Part shown: positions 17,202 through 26,325 of the stretch, piece after piece
How the letters are laid out: every line of letters starts with the position of its first letter
How positions within the stretch are numbered: the stretch's first letter is position 1
Program-made: the position numbers and the translations under genes
Notes under the pieces: generated by a model
Database searches by the model: none
Seen by the model: only the letters and a program-made list of their open reading frames with translations
Told to the model about the DNA's origin: nothing
Assembly (NCBI GenBank): GCA_022822365.1
Contig: JAJEBV010000015.1
Span: 62,001 to 126,000 of the forward strand
Origin: Thermoanaerobaculia bacterium
GTDB taxonomy: Bacteria; Acidobacteriota; Thermoanaerobaculia; Multivoradales; Multivoraceae
Direction of reading: 5' to 3'
Length of the DNA stretch: 64,000 nt

Positions 17202-18178
17202 GACGCACCTCCCCGGTCCAGGCCGACGCCGTCGGACCAGCCGTTTCTGAGGCCTTCCAGATAGTGATATCGCATCGTGTTCTCCCACAGCCGGGGCAGT
17301 CTGACCGGGAATCCTTGCAACGTCCGCGCCAGTCGTTCCTGCAGCCACTGGCCAGCCCGGTCGAGAACGCCGCCGACCGGAGGCGGCTCGCCGTCGTGGA
17401 ACCCCAGGAAGGGGCCGAGCTGTTCATGCCGCCGGAAGAATACGACCGCGGAGTACCCGGCGCGGTACTGCCGCTTCGCGAACCTCCGAAGACCGGTCGG
17501 GTGGTCGTGAGCGACCCGGGCCTTCGGCCGGTAGAGGAGGCGCAAGCCGCGCGCGGCCAGGCGGTATCCAGCTTCGATGTCCTCCCAGGCAGCGAACGGA
17601 AACGCCGGGTCGAAGGGCTCCGCCGCCATCGCTTCGCGATCGATCGAGAGGTTCGACGTGTAGAAGAAGTTGAACGGCACGTCGTCCTCGTTCTCGATCA
17701 GGGCGAATCCGAACTGCAGTCCGTTCTCGTTGATGTAGTCGAGGAACGGCGTGCGCCGCATCCGCTCGTGCCAGTCGGTGCGGCCGATGACGCCGACACA
17801 ACCGCCCTCGGCGCGAATCGACCGCGCCAGGGCGTCGTGCTGGGCCCTGTGGTGGGCTGCCAGCCATCCCGGTGCGGGGACGGTGTCGTCCCCAAGGAAG
17901 GCCACCCACCGGCCGCGGGCCGCCGCGACGCCGCGGTTTCGGGCCACGGCGGGTCCCTGGTTCTCCTGATGAAGGATCCGCAACTCCGGCTCACGGCCGT
18001 TCCTGCCCGCGGCGCGTTCATCGAGCCAGGACGCGGTGCCGTCCGTGCTGCCGTCGTTGACCACGAGGACCTCGAATCGCGGCCCCTCCTGATCGCCCAG
18101 GGCCTCGAGAACCTCCTTCAGGGCCCCCAGACGGTTGAAGGTGGGAATGACGACGGTCCAGTCTGGCGTCCCGGTCAC
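17198..18178 (-). CDS. Family 2 glycosyltransferase
   Basis: 326 residues from the GTG at 18178 (GTGA overlap with the gene before). GT2 fold: WTVVIPTFNRLGALKEVLEAL, VLVVNDGSTDGT, NQGPAVARNRGV, then the metal site FLGDDTVPAPGW (DD in place of DxD) and later FPFAAWEDIEAGYRLAARG. It should move a sugar from a nucleotide donor onto a glycan or lipid carrier. The acceptor is unknown. It forms one operon with two other glycosyltransferases, a PIG-L/GT2 fusion and a PEGA protein. Confidence 0.88.
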   Translation of the reverse strand: MTGTPDWTVVIPTFNRLGALKEVLEALGDQEGPRFEVLVVNDGSTDGTASWLDERAAGRNGREPELRILHQENQGPAVARNRGVAAARGRWVAFLGDDTVPAPGWLAAHHRAQHDALARSIRAEGGCVGVIGRTDWHERMRRTPFLDYINENGLQFGFALIENEDDVPFNFFYTSNLSIDREAMAAEPFDPAFPFAAWEDIEAGYRLAARGLRLLYRPKARVAHDHPTGLRRFAKRQYRAGYSAVVFFRRHEQLGPFLGFHDGEPPPVGGVLDRAGQWLQERLARTLQGFPVRLPRLWENTMRYHYLEGLRNGWSDGVGLDRGGAS

Positions 18179-19482
18179 CGTTCCACCTCCATCACCTCCT
18201 CCAGGCTGCGCCGGACGGGCGTCAGCCCCTTCGGCCACATGGCCTCGAAACCCGAGCTTCCGAACAGCTCTTCGTCGCCCGGATAGGTCGGTACGACGTA
18301 GAGCGGGAAGCGCTCGAAGATCTCGGCATCCGGACGCTGGCGTCTCGCCTGGATCCGACGCCGTCGTTCCGCAGCGTCGTCGAGTCCCCGCATGATCGAA
18401 GACACGGCACGCACCTGAGCCAGCGTCTGATCGTCGACGATGGCAGGCACGCCAACGGGAAGTTCGCTGTGCGGCCGCGCGAATCGCCTCAGCCTGGTGC
18501 GGAGCGCGACGATGTACCGAAGCCGCTCCCAGGTATCGCGCGCGCCGGAGCCCGCGGCGGGAACGCCGCCATGGCCGTCCATCGGCGCGGCGTACGGATC
18601 GACGGCGAGTCCCTGACCGTGGGGGTTGCGGTTCGCGAGCAGGTGCTGGACGCGGCCGAGCAGCGTCATCTGCACGACCGGCATCAGCTGCGGCCAAAGT
18701 TCCGTGTCGTAGTTCTTGAACGCGGTGAGATAGGCGTTGCGCTCGAACAGGAGTCCACGGTTGGCGTTCCCCAGCAGCTTGCTCGTGGCCATCGAGCGAT
18801 GGTGCACGACCGCCCCCGGCGCCGACAGCACGCGCTCTCCCGCCGACCACAGCCGCCAGCCGAGATCAACATCCTCCAGGTAGGCGAAGTACGAGTCGTC
18901 GAACCCGCCCGCCGCCACGTAGGAGTCTCGACGGACGATCATGTTCCCGCCGCACGGGAACAGCAGTTCACAGCCCTCCTCGGGCATCTCGACCGCGCCC
19001 AGCGGTCGATGGTAGTCCAGTTGGAACGCGTGGCCATCGAAGGTCATCACGCCCCGGCCGAAATCCAGTCGGTCGCCCTTCCAGTTGACGATGCCACCGG
19101 AAACCGCGGCTACGTCGGCCGGGGCTTCGGCCAACCCGGCAACCAGTTGGGCCAGCCAGTCCGGTCGCGGCCGGGTGTCGTTGTTGACCAGCACCAGCGC
19201 TCTGGCGCTGCTTCTCTCCGCCAGTCGGTTGTTCGCGGCACTGAAGCCGATGTTGGTCGGGTTGGCAACCACGTCCACGCGAGGATGGTTGGACTGAACC
19301 CACGCCACCGTGCCGTCCGTCGAGCCATTGTCGAACAGGCAGATGCTCACCCTGGTGCCGGGAACCTGCTGCGCCTCAAGTGCAGGCAGGAGCGTCTCCA
19401 GGTGGTGGCGACCGTTCCAGCTCACCACCAGGATGTCGACGCTGTCGATCCGCTTCCGGCCTGCGCTGGACCCCGCGGTCAT
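18175..19482 (-). CDS. Family 2 glycosyltransferase (rhamnosyltransferase-like)
   Basis: 435 residues. GT2 hallmarks: DILVVSWNGRHHLETLLPAL, CLFDNGSTDGT, NIGFSAANNRLAE, LVLVNNDTRPRPDW and the acceptor-side segment YFAYLEDVDLGWRLWSAGERV. The NNDT and EDVDLGWR signatures are typical of rhamnosyltransferases and related O-antigen enzymes, in line with the nearby rfbD. About 200 extra C-terminal residues lack a recognised domain. The start at 19482 overlaps the previous stop by four bases. Confidence 0.88.
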   Translation of the reverse strand: MTAGSSAGRKRIDSVDILVVSWNGRHHLETLLPALEAQQVPGTRVSICLFDNGSTDGTVAWVQSNHPRVDVVANPTNIGFSAANNRLAERSSARALVLVNNDTRPRPDWLAQLVAGLAEAPADVAAVSGGIVNWKGDRLDFGRGVMTFDGHAFQLDYHRPLGAVEMPEEGCELLFPCGGNMIVRRDSYVAAGGFDDSYFAYLEDVDLGWRLWSAGERVLSAPGAVVHHRSMATSKLLGNANRGLLFERNAYLTAFKNYDTELWPQLMPVVQMTLLGRVQHLLANRNPHGQGLAVDPYAAPMDGHGGVPAAGSGARDTWERLRYIVALRTRLRRFARPHSELPVGVPAIVDDQTLAQVRAVSSIMRGLDDAAERRRRIQARRQRPDAEIFERFPLYVVPTYPGDEELFGSSGFEAMWPKGLTPVRRSLEEVMEVER

Positions 19483-20801
19483 CTGCCGGCCGCCAGTGCG
19501 TCCGCAAAGTGGGTCCGAAGCCAGCGCCGCAGCCGGAACCCGAGTTCGTCGGCCGGAGCCGCCGTAGAGGGCCTGAAGGCGAACTCCTCCTTGGTTGGAT
19601 CGACGCGTGGAGACTCGAGGAAGGCCGCCAGGGGCGCCAGACTACGCTCCCAGGAGAAGGTCGCCAACGCCCGCTCCCTGCCGCGAAGCGCTCTCGCCTC
19701 GACCTGCGGTCCGGCGGCGACCAACTCGGCGAGAGCCGCCCTCAGCGCTTCGACATCGCCGCACGGCGCCACGAGGCCTGCATCCCAATCCTTCAGCAGG
19801 CGGGGAATGGTGCCGCCATCGGTGGTCAGCACCGGACAGCCGACGGCGAGGGCATCGACGAACCGGGTGCGGAGCGACAAGTCGGTCTCCAGCCCGGGTA
19901 GATGGCAGGCCGTCAGCGCGTCCACGTCCCGCAGCAGGTCGTAGCGACGCTCGAACGGGACCCAGTCGAGAAAGCCGATCCGTTCCGGATCCTGACGCCT
20001 GCTTCTCGCCTCCACCTCCTTCAGCAGCCGTTGAGGAGCCTGCGCACCGGGAGGCTGGCGAACGAACAGGAGGCGGGCGTTCGGCGCGGGCAGCGAAGCG
20101 AAGGCCTGAAGCAAAGGCTCCGGGTCGTACCAGTCGTACAGGCCGCCGAAAAGCAGCCGCCGCTCGCCCGGGGCCCGAGGCGGCAGCAACGGCCGGTACT
20201 CGGGCAGCGGATCCGGCACGCCAAAGGGCGCCTCGACGATCAGGCCGGAGAGACTTGGATCATCGCGGTAGCGGTGGGGGTTCACCCGACCCAGGGCGGT
20301 CAGGAAGCCCAGGTAGTAAGCACGCTGTTCGGGCGACGAGCAAAGGAAGAGATCGCCGCGAGACAGTTGATGAACCCAGGTGCGATGGTCGTTCCGGTAG
20401 GGATCGAGACCCAGGGTGTCGAAGTGAGTCAGGTTCTCGACCAGGAACGGATCGTACAGATCGACCGCCGTCGGCAGGCCCGGCAACTCGTGGAGCACAT
20501 CGTTGGCCAACTGTCCCTGGGCCACGGCAGCGTCGCAGTCTCCCAGCAGCTCCGACAGCGGCGCGGAGTTGAACTGACGCACTTCCGCCGAACCACTGCC
20601 GACATCGGGCGATTCCCCGGAACGCCAGGGAGACACAAGGACGATGTCGAATCCGAACTCGGGCAGGCGGCGCGCCATCTCCAGGTAGCGGATTCCAATG
20701 CCGGCCGCCTGTTCACCGAGCGCCTCGCTGCACACCAACCCGATGCGCTTCAACAGGTCCCTCCTCTCGGCCTCATTCGTACCCGACGGACCAGCCGTCA
20801 A
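19479..20801 (-). CDS. Family 4-type glycosyltransferase
   Basis: 440 residues with a probable TTG start at 20801 that forms a TTGA overlap with the upstream stop. The fold is GT-B: an N-terminal half with GEQAAGIGIRYLEMARRLPEFG and a C-terminal half with RRLLFGGLYDWYDPEPLLQAF, LLFVRQPPG, RYDLLRDVDALTACHLPGLE and RFVDALAVGCPVLTTDGG, the donor-binding segment of GT4 enzymes. The substrate is unknown. It belongs to the envelope-glycan operon 16284-22825. Confidence 0.82.
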   Translation of the reverse strand: MTAGPSGTNEAERRDLLKRIGLVCSEALGEQAAGIGIRYLEMARRLPEFGFDIVLVSPWRSGESPDVGSGSAEVRQFNSAPLSELLGDCDAAVAQGQLANDVLHELPGLPTAVDLYDPFLVENLTHFDTLGLDPYRNDHRTWVHQLSRGDLFLCSSPEQRAYYLGFLTALGRVNPHRYRDDPSLSGLIVEAPFGVPDPLPEYRPLLPPRAPGERRLLFGGLYDWYDPEPLLQAFASLPAPNARLLFVRQPPGAQAPQRLLKEVEARSRRQDPERIGFLDWVPFERRYDLLRDVDALTACHLPGLETDLSLRTRFVDALAVGCPVLTTDGGTIPRLLKDWDAGLVAPCGDVEALRAALAELVAAGPQVEARALRGRERALATFSWERSLAPLAAFLESPRVDPTKEEFAFRPSTAAPADELGFRLRRWLRTHFADALAAGR

Positions 20802-22825
20802 CCATCGGCGCCGCGCAGCGATCGCAGGCGTTCGTGCAATCGCCAGGCTCTTGTCGCTTTCATCGCCTCGACGTCGGCGTGTAAATCCCGCTCGCGCGCC
20901 TGGAGCCGCTCGATCTCGGCGCCCCGTTCCGAATGCGACGACTCCAGCTCACGCTCACGAGTCTGCAAACGCTCGACCTCGGCGCCCAACTCCGAATGCG
21001 ACGACTCCAACTCCCGCTCGCGAGTCTGCAAACGCTCGACCTCGGCGCCCAACTCCGAATGCGACGACTCCAGCTCACGCTCGCGAGCCTGTAGACGCTC
21101 GACCTCGGCGCCCAGCTCCGAATGCGACGACTCCAGCTCACGCTCGCGAGCCCACATCTGCTCCAGCTCACGCTGACCTTCGCGAATCCGGGCGCGAGCC
21201 GCCTCGCCGGCCAGGACCGCCTGACGGCGCATTCGAGTTACCGCGCGCGCCAGCGCATCCGGCCCGAGGTCGGTCGCGTGCTTGCTCAGGACCTTCGCCT
21301 TCAGCGTTTCGAAGTCGGGGCGCGCGGAGGCCGCGCCGCCAAGTGCATGACCTGCGGAGGAGCCATCCGCCGCGCCGTCCAGGAAGTGGCGATACTCGCA
21401 GGTCGTGCGCGCGAGGTGGACGAAGCTCGATGAGCGAGACAGCCGGATCAACAGATCCCAGTCCTCGAAGATCGGCAACTCGAGATCGAATGAGCCGGCT
21501 CGCTCCAGCGCCTCCCTGGTCATCAGAACCGTATGGAACGGAATGTAGTTGTCGAGGAGGAGGATCGCCCGATCGAAGTCCCGGCTGTACGGGAGGCGCC
21601 GGCTGCTCTCCCTCCAACCGTTCGTACCCGGGACGTAGCAGACGACAGCCGCATCACTGTAGGCGACATCGACGCCGTCGCAGAGCATCGCCGTCAAGCT
21701 CTCCAGGTGTTCCGGCGCCAACAGGTCATCGTCATCCAGGAATCCGACGCAGTCGCCGGTCGCCGCCTCCACACCTGCTTGAGCCGCAGCCGACCGACCT
21801 CGATTCTCCGCGAAGTCGACGCGCTGCACGTCGAACGGGAAATCTTCCGCGACCTCGGGGCGCCGGCCGCCGTCGTTTACGAGCACGACCTCCACGTTCC
21901 GGTACGTGCTCAGGGCCAGACTGTCCAGGGCCTCCGCCAGCCGCCGCGGCCGGTTGTACGTCCGGACCACGACCGACACTCGACGGGGCGAGGCGACTTC
22001 GACCAGCGAAGGCGCGCCTCCCAGGTACGCGATCAGCTGGGCCGGACTTCGGGTGGTGAAGTCGTTGGCGGTCAACTGACAGTAGCCCTCGGCGTAGCGG
22101 CATGGGTCCGGCACCGTGAGCGACCGGTAGCGTCGCAGGCCGCGACAGGAGCCCATGTAGTCGTGGCGTTCCAACTGGCTTCGATAGTGGGACATCGCTT
22201 CGACGACTCCGTCCAGTTCGGCCGTCACGTCCACGAGCAGATCGGGATAGAAGGGGTGGTTCACCTCGTAGCAGAGAACGCGGAGCGCCAGATCGTCTGG
22301 GGACGAGTCGTCGTCCTGGCTGGAAAGAGGTTCGCCGTCTTCGGTTCGTCCCTGACGACGGTTGATCAGAGCTTCGTGCAGCGCGCGAAACGTCGCCTGA
22401 TGATCGGGCGTCACCTCGAGCGGGGAGGGCACCAGCAGCAGGTCCGGCTGGTGTTCCTGGAGCAGGGTCTCAATGTGGCCGGTCAGTTCGTTCAGGGAGG
22501 AAGTGAGGGCGCCGTCCTGCAAACCGTGACGATTGCCCAGATGCACCACGCTCTCGATTCCCAGGGCCACGGCGGCTTCGTCTGCTTCCTTTTTTCTCCG
22601 CCTGGAGTACTGCTTCCTGGTCGATCCCTCCGGAGGGCCTTCGACGCCCCCCGAGCCGTCGCTCATGAAGGCACACACGATGCTGGCGCCGCCCGCTGCC
22701 AACTGCAGGATCAGGCCTCCGCACCCCAACACTTCGTCGTCGTAGTGGGGCGCCAGCACGAGGACACGGCGAGCCACCGGTGACTCGACCGCGCTCGGCG
22801 GCTGCGGCCGCCTGGGACTCGTCAT
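20798..22825 (-). CDS. PIG-L deacetylase / GT2 glycosyltransferase / coiled-coil fusion
   Basis: 675 residues with three parts. Residues 20-255 are a PIG-L/LmbE-type deacetylase: the metal motif reads HYDDE at 27-31 (usually HPDDE) and PDHQA at 141-145 is the second metal site. Residues 283-500 are a GT2 glycosyltransferase (VSVVVRTYNRP, VVLVNDGG, DDDD at 365-368). Residues 559-642 are four copies of a 21-residue unit, RERELESSHSELGAEVERLQ plus one residue, exactly three heptads each, so a long coiled coil; a last partial unit follows. The protein could both deacetylate a sugar and extend a glycan, and the coiled coil may oligomerise it. It is the first gene of the operon 16284-22825. Confidence 0.85.
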   Translation of the reverse strand: MTSPRRPQPPSAVESPVARRVLVLAPHYDDEVLGCGGLILQLAAGGASIVCAFMSDGSGGVEGPPEGSTRKQYSRRRKKEADEAAVALGIESVVHLGNRHGLQDGALTSSLNELTGHIETLLQEHQPDLLLVPSPLEVTPDHQATFRALHEALINRRQGRTEDGEPLSSQDDDSSPDDLALRVLCYEVNHPFYPDLLVDVTAELDGVVEAMSHYRSQLERHDYMGSCRGLRRYRSLTVPDPCRYAEGYCQLTANDFTTRSPAQLIAYLGGAPSLVEVASPRRVSVVVRTYNRPRRLAEALDSLALSTYRNVEVVLVNDGGRRPEVAEDFPFDVQRVDFAENRGRSAAAQAGVEAATGDCVGFLDDDDLLAPEHLESLTAMLCDGVDVAYSDAAVVCYVPGTNGWRESSRRLPYSRDFDRAILLLDNYIPFHTVLMTREALERAGSFDLELPIFEDWDLLIRLSRSSSFVHLARTTCEYRHFLDGAADGSSAGHALGGAASARPDFETLKAKVLSKHATDLGPDALARAVTRMRRQAVLAGEAARARIREGQRELEQMWARERELESSHSELGAEVERLQARERELESSHSELGAEVERLQTRERELESSHSELGAEVERLQTRERELESSHSERGAEIERLQARERDLHADVEAMKATRAWRLHERLRSLRGADG
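20900..21151 (-). repeat. Four tandem 63-bp repeats within the PIG-L/GT2 gene
   Basis: Four near-identical in-frame 63-bp units (252 bp) encode the 21-residue heptad repeats 559-642 of the fusion protein. Units differ at only a few bases, for example Ala versus Thr at the first residue and one Leu-to-Arg change in the last copy. Such arrays change copy number readily, so length variation between strains is likely. Confidence 0.9.
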
Positions 22826-23012
22826 GGCGCCAACCTGCCAGCGGGTTCCTGCGGGAACCGGACCAGACAGGCGGGACTAAGGCAGTTCTCGTTCACGGCG
22901 CTCCCGGGATCACCAGGCATGCTACCGGAGTCCTGCCCTGGAGTTTGCTCTCCAGGCCTGCTGGCGTGACGCTGGTGAAGGCAGCCAACGATGGTCGTTG
23001 AGCGCTACTCCG

Positions 23013-23042
23013 TTGCATTTCCGTGGCCCGAATTCCTAGACT
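23013..23042 (+). promoter_or_regulatory. Candidate argS promoter
   Basis: TTGCAT at 23013-23018 and TAGACT at 23037-23042 with 18 bases between. The -10 box ends nine bases before the ATG at 23052, so the message would be almost leaderless. The rest of the 226-bp divergent gap (22826-23051) shows no other structure I can support. Confidence 0.4.
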
Positions 23043-23051
23043 GCCACTCCC

Positions 23052-25013
23052 ATGCTGCAGGACCAACGACCCCTCGTCGCCGGCGCGCTGCGGAGCGCCC
23101 TCTCGCGAGCCTTCGGGCTCGACCACGATCCAGTCGTCGAAGTACCGCCGCAGCGTCGCCTGGGCGACCTCGCGAGTCCCTGCGCCCTGCACCTCGCGCG
23201 CGAGCTGCGCCAGGCGCCGCGGGCGATCGCGGAGCGCCTCGTCGAGTGCCTCGAGCTGCCGGAGGGTTTCGAGCGGGTGACGGTTGAAGGCCCGGGCTAC
23301 GTGAACTTCCGCTTCGCCAGGAGTCGGTTCGCGGCCGTGATGATCGACGCGGTTCCGGTGACGGAGTCCCGGGCCACCGACGCGCCGGCCAAGGTGATCG
23401 TCGAGCACACGAACATCAATCCGAACAAGGCGGCGCATATCGGCCACCTGCGGAACGCCGTCCTGGGCGATGTGCTGGCGCGGGCGCTCCGCGGTCTCGG
23501 CCACAAGACCGAAGTCCAGAACTACATCGACGACACCGGGGTCCAGGTGGCCGACGTGGTGGTCGGTTTCCTCGATCTCCGCGACTGCTCCGTCGCCGAC
23601 ATCGAGGCCCTGCCCGAGCCCTTCGACTACATCTGCTGGGACCTCTACAGCGAGGTCGGCCGCTGGTACGAAGGCGACCCGAAGCGGCTCGAACTCCGCC
23701 GGCGCACCCTCCACGCACTGGAAGCGGGAGAGGGCCGCCGGGCCGAGGCCGGCCGGCTGATCGCCCGGCGGATCGTCGCGCGGCATCTCGCCACGATGGC
23801 GCGGATCGGCGTCGACTACGACCTCCTTACCCACGAGAGCGAGATCCTCCGTCTCGATTTCTTCGTCGCGGCCTTCGAACAGTTGAAGGAGACCGGCGCC
23901 GTCCGGTTCGAAGAGAGCGGCAAGAACGCCGGCTGCTGGGTCATGCCGCTGGCCGACAGCGAGGAGTTCCAGGGCCTTGAGGATCCCGACAAGGTGATCG
24001 TCCGCTCCGACGGCACGGTGACCTACGTCGGCAAGGACATCGCCTACCAGCTCTGGAAGTTCGGCCTGCTGGGCCGCGACTTCGAGTACGCACCCTTCCG
24101 GGATGGACCCCGCCGCGGCGGTCCTCTCTGGAAGACCGGGCCGGCGGAACCGGATGCCGGCGACGGCGGCGCGGAGCGGGGGCCCGACTTCGGAAGGGGC
24201 GCCCGCGTGATCAACGTTATCGACGCGCGGCAGGCCTACCTGCAGCGCATCGTCCGCGCCGGCCTGGAAGCGCTCGGACACGAGGGCGAGGCCCGGGAGA
24301 GCATCCACTTCGCCTACGAGATGGTCTCCCTGTCGGCGAAAACCGCCGAGCGCCTCGGATTCTCCGGCGACTCGCAGCTCGAGATGTCCGGCCGCAAGGG
24401 CATCGGCGTCAAGGCGGACGACCTGCTCGATCAGCTCGAAGCGAAGAGCAGGGACGAGATCCAGGAGCGCCGCGCCGCCGACGGCGACGGGGAAGCCGGC
24501 GAAGAGGTCGACCTCCTGGCGCGCCAGATCGCCGTCGCCGCGCTGCGCTTCTTCATGGCCCGTGCCACGACCACGCGGGTGATCGCCTTCGACATCGACG
24601 ACGCCACCTCGTTCGAGGGCGAATCAGGCCCCTATCTCCAGTACTCCATCGTGCGCGCCAGGAACATCCGCCGACGCCTGCGCGAAGAAGGGCTGGCGCA
24701 GGAGGTCCCCGGGAGCCGCGTCGCGACGCTGCCCGCCGGCGTCTGGTCCGACGACCTCTGGGACCTCGTGCTGTTCGCATCGCAGTGCCAGGAAGTCGTC
24801 GAGCGGGCGGCGGCGACGCTCGAGCTCTCCCTCATCGCCCGGCACGCCGTCGACCTGGCGCAGAAGTTCCACGCGATCTACCACCGTCATCCCATCCTGC
24901 ACGAACAGGACGCCGACCTCCGGGACGCGCGCCTGGCGGTGACCCAGGTCTTCGAGCGGTCGCTCGAAGCGCTCGCCGCGATTCTCGGCGTTCCGCTGCC
25001 GGAGCGAATGTAG
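23052..25013 (+). CDS. argS: Arginyl-tRNA synthetase
   Basis: 653 residues. An N-terminal Add1-like domain leads to the class I HIGH motif at 129-132 (AAHIGHLRN) after VEHTNINPNK. Later come YVGKDIAYQLWKFGL, VINVIDARQ and the KMSKS-equivalent MSGRKGIGVKADDLL, a degenerate form common in ArgRS. The C-terminal DALR anticodon-binding domain ends in AQKFHAIYHRHPIL and FERSLEALAAILGV. A roughly 35-residue charged insert (about 345-385, PRRGGPLWKTG...GRG) is unusual. It charges tRNA-Arg. It is a single gene, convergent with ftsZ across 18 bases. Confidence 0.96.
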   Translation: MLQDQRPLVAGALRSALSRAFGLDHDPVVEVPPQRRLGDLASPCALHLARELRQAPRAIAERLVECLELPEGFERVTVEGPGYVNFRFARSRFAAVMIDAVPVTESRATDAPAKVIVEHTNINPNKAAHIGHLRNAVLGDVLARALRGLGHKTEVQNYIDDTGVQVADVVVGFLDLRDCSVADIEALPEPFDYICWDLYSEVGRWYEGDPKRLELRRRTLHALEAGEGRRAEAGRLIARRIVARHLATMARIGVDYDLLTHESEILRLDFFVAAFEQLKETGAVRFEESGKNAGCWVMPLADSEEFQGLEDPDKVIVRSDGTVTYVGKDIAYQLWKFGLLGRDFEYAPFRDGPRRGGPLWKTGPAEPDAGDGGAERGPDFGRGARVINVIDARQAYLQRIVRAGLEALGHEGEARESIHFAYEMVSLSAKTAERLGFSGDSQLEMSGRKGIGVKADDLLDQLEAKSRDEIQERRAADGDGEAGEEVDLLARQIAVAALRFFMARATTTRVIAFDIDDATSFEGESGPYLQYSIVRARNIRRRLREEGLAQEVPGSRVATLPAGVWSDDLWDLVLFASQCQEVVERAAATLELSLIARHAVDLAQKFHAIYHRHPILHEQDADLRDARLAVTQVFERSLEALAAILGVPLPERM

Positions 25014-25031
25014 CGGCCCCGCAGGCGACGG

Positions 25032-26285
25032 TCAGTCCATCTGCTTGCGCAGCACCGTCGGGATGTCGTAGTCGTCGACGTTTCGCCAGTTCGGTCCGTA
25101 ACCGCCCGGATCGATCTTGTGGTGCTCGGCCAGGACGCGATCCCGGAACCCGGCCTTGCCGCCTTCCTCCTTGCCGGCCTCCCCGCCCGCGGGAACGGCC
25201 TCGGCCAACTTCGGATCGGCCGGCGCGGCCGCTCCGGCCTCGGCGGCCATGACGTCGGGGCCCTCGCCTGGCTGCGGGTCCTCGGAGAATCCGGTGGCGA
25301 TCACCGTCACCTTCACCTCTTCGTCCATCGTTGCGTCGACCACGAGACCCGAGATGATCGTCGCGTCCGGATCGACCGCGTCGGAAATCGTGCTGGCCGC
25401 TTCCGCCACTTCGTGGAGGGTCAGCGAATCGCCGCCGGTGATGTTGATCAGGCAACCCTTGGCGCCCTGGATCGAGTCATCCTCGAGCAGGGGCGACGAC
25501 ACGGCCCTCTGCGCCGCTTCGAGAGCCCGGCTCTCGCCCGACGCCACGCCCGTGCCCATCACGGCGATGCCCTGGCCGCACATGATCGCCCGCACGTCGG
25601 CGAAGTCCGCGTTCACCTCGCCCGGCATCGTGATCAGGTCGCTGATGCCCTGAACCGACTGCCGCAGGACGTCGTCCGCGGTCACGAAGGCGTCGGCAAG
25701 AGACGTGCCGCGGTCCACGAAGCTCAACAGCCGCTCGTTCGGGATCGCGATCACGGTGTCGACCGCCTTGTGCAGTTCCTCGAGCCCGCGTTCCGCCAGC
25801 AGCATCCGCCGCCGGCCCTCGAACGCGAAGGGCTTCGTGACCACGGCAACCGTCAGGGCGCCGACTTCGGCCGAGAGGGAGCCGATGATGGGCGCCGCGC
25901 CGGTGCCCGTGCCGCCGCCAAGGCCGGCCGCGAGGAAGACCATGTCCGCCCCGTTCAGCATGTCCAGGAGCTTGTCCGTGTCCTCGAGCGCCGAGTTGCG
26001 GCCGACCTCCGGATCGGCGCCGGCGCCCAGGCCGCGGGTGATCTTTCGCCCGAGCTGCAGCTTCGTCGGCGCTTCGCAGCGGCGCAAAGCCTGCAAGTCG
26101 GTGTTGGCGGCAATGAACTCGATGCCGCCCAGATTGGCGGCGATCATCCGGTTGACGGCGTTTCCGCCGGCGCCGCCTACCCCGACCACCACGATCTTCG
26201 CTGGCCCGAAGCTCTCCTCGGACGAAACCTCGTCGTCGTTCGTCGGCTTGACCTCGGTCGGTTGCTGCTCTTCCATCAGAATCAT
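25032..26285 (-). CDS. ftsZ: Cell division protein FtsZ
   Basis: 417 residues. The tubulin-type GTPase domain has [16 protein letters not shown] and the GTP signature GGGTGTG at 123-129; later [11 protein letters not shown] is typical. The C-terminus is a flexible alanine/glutamate linker and the conserved tail [13 protein letters not shown] that binds FtsA. FtsZ polymerises into the division ring. I chose the ATG at 26285 because GGAGGG stands four bases before it; in-frame ATGs farther upstream (26315, 26333) lack such a site, and 26333 would overlap ftsA. It closes the dcw cluster. Confidence 0.97.
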   Translation of the reverse strand: MILMEEQQPTEVKPTNDDEVSSEESFGPAKIVVVGVGGAGGNAVNRMIAANLGGIEFIAANTDLQALRRCEAPTKLQLGRKITRGLGAGADPEVGRNSALEDTDKLLDMLNGADMVFLAAGLGGGTGTGAAPIIGSLSAEVGALTVAVVTKPFAFEGRRRMLLAERGLEELHKAVDTVIAIPNERLLSFVDRGTSLADAFVTADDVLRQSVQGISDLITMPGEVNADFADVRAIMCGQGIAVMGTGVASGESRALEAAQRAVSSPLLEDDSIQGAKGCLINITGGDSLTLHEVAEAASTISDAVDPDATIISGLVVDATMDEEVKVTVIATGFSEDPQPGEGPDVMAAEAGAAAPADPKLAEAVPAGGEAGKEEGGKAGFRDRVLAEHHKIDPGGYGPNWRNVDDYDIPTVLRKQMD

Positions 26286-26289
26286 GGTT

Positions 26290-26295
26290 CCCTCC
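26290..26295 (-). promoter_or_regulatory. Strong Shine-Dalgarno site of ftsZ
   Basis: GGAGGG on the minus strand, four bases before the ATG at 26285. It decides the ftsZ start among several in-frame ATGs, and its strength fits the high level of FtsZ that cells need. Confidence 0.6.
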
Positions 26296-26325
26296 ATTTC
26301 GAACCCTTGGTTCATCAAACTCGAA

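Noticed and set aside
20900..21151. CRISPR-like array
   Set aside because: The repeats are contiguous, in frame and code for a coiled coil; there are no spacers and no cas genes in the window.
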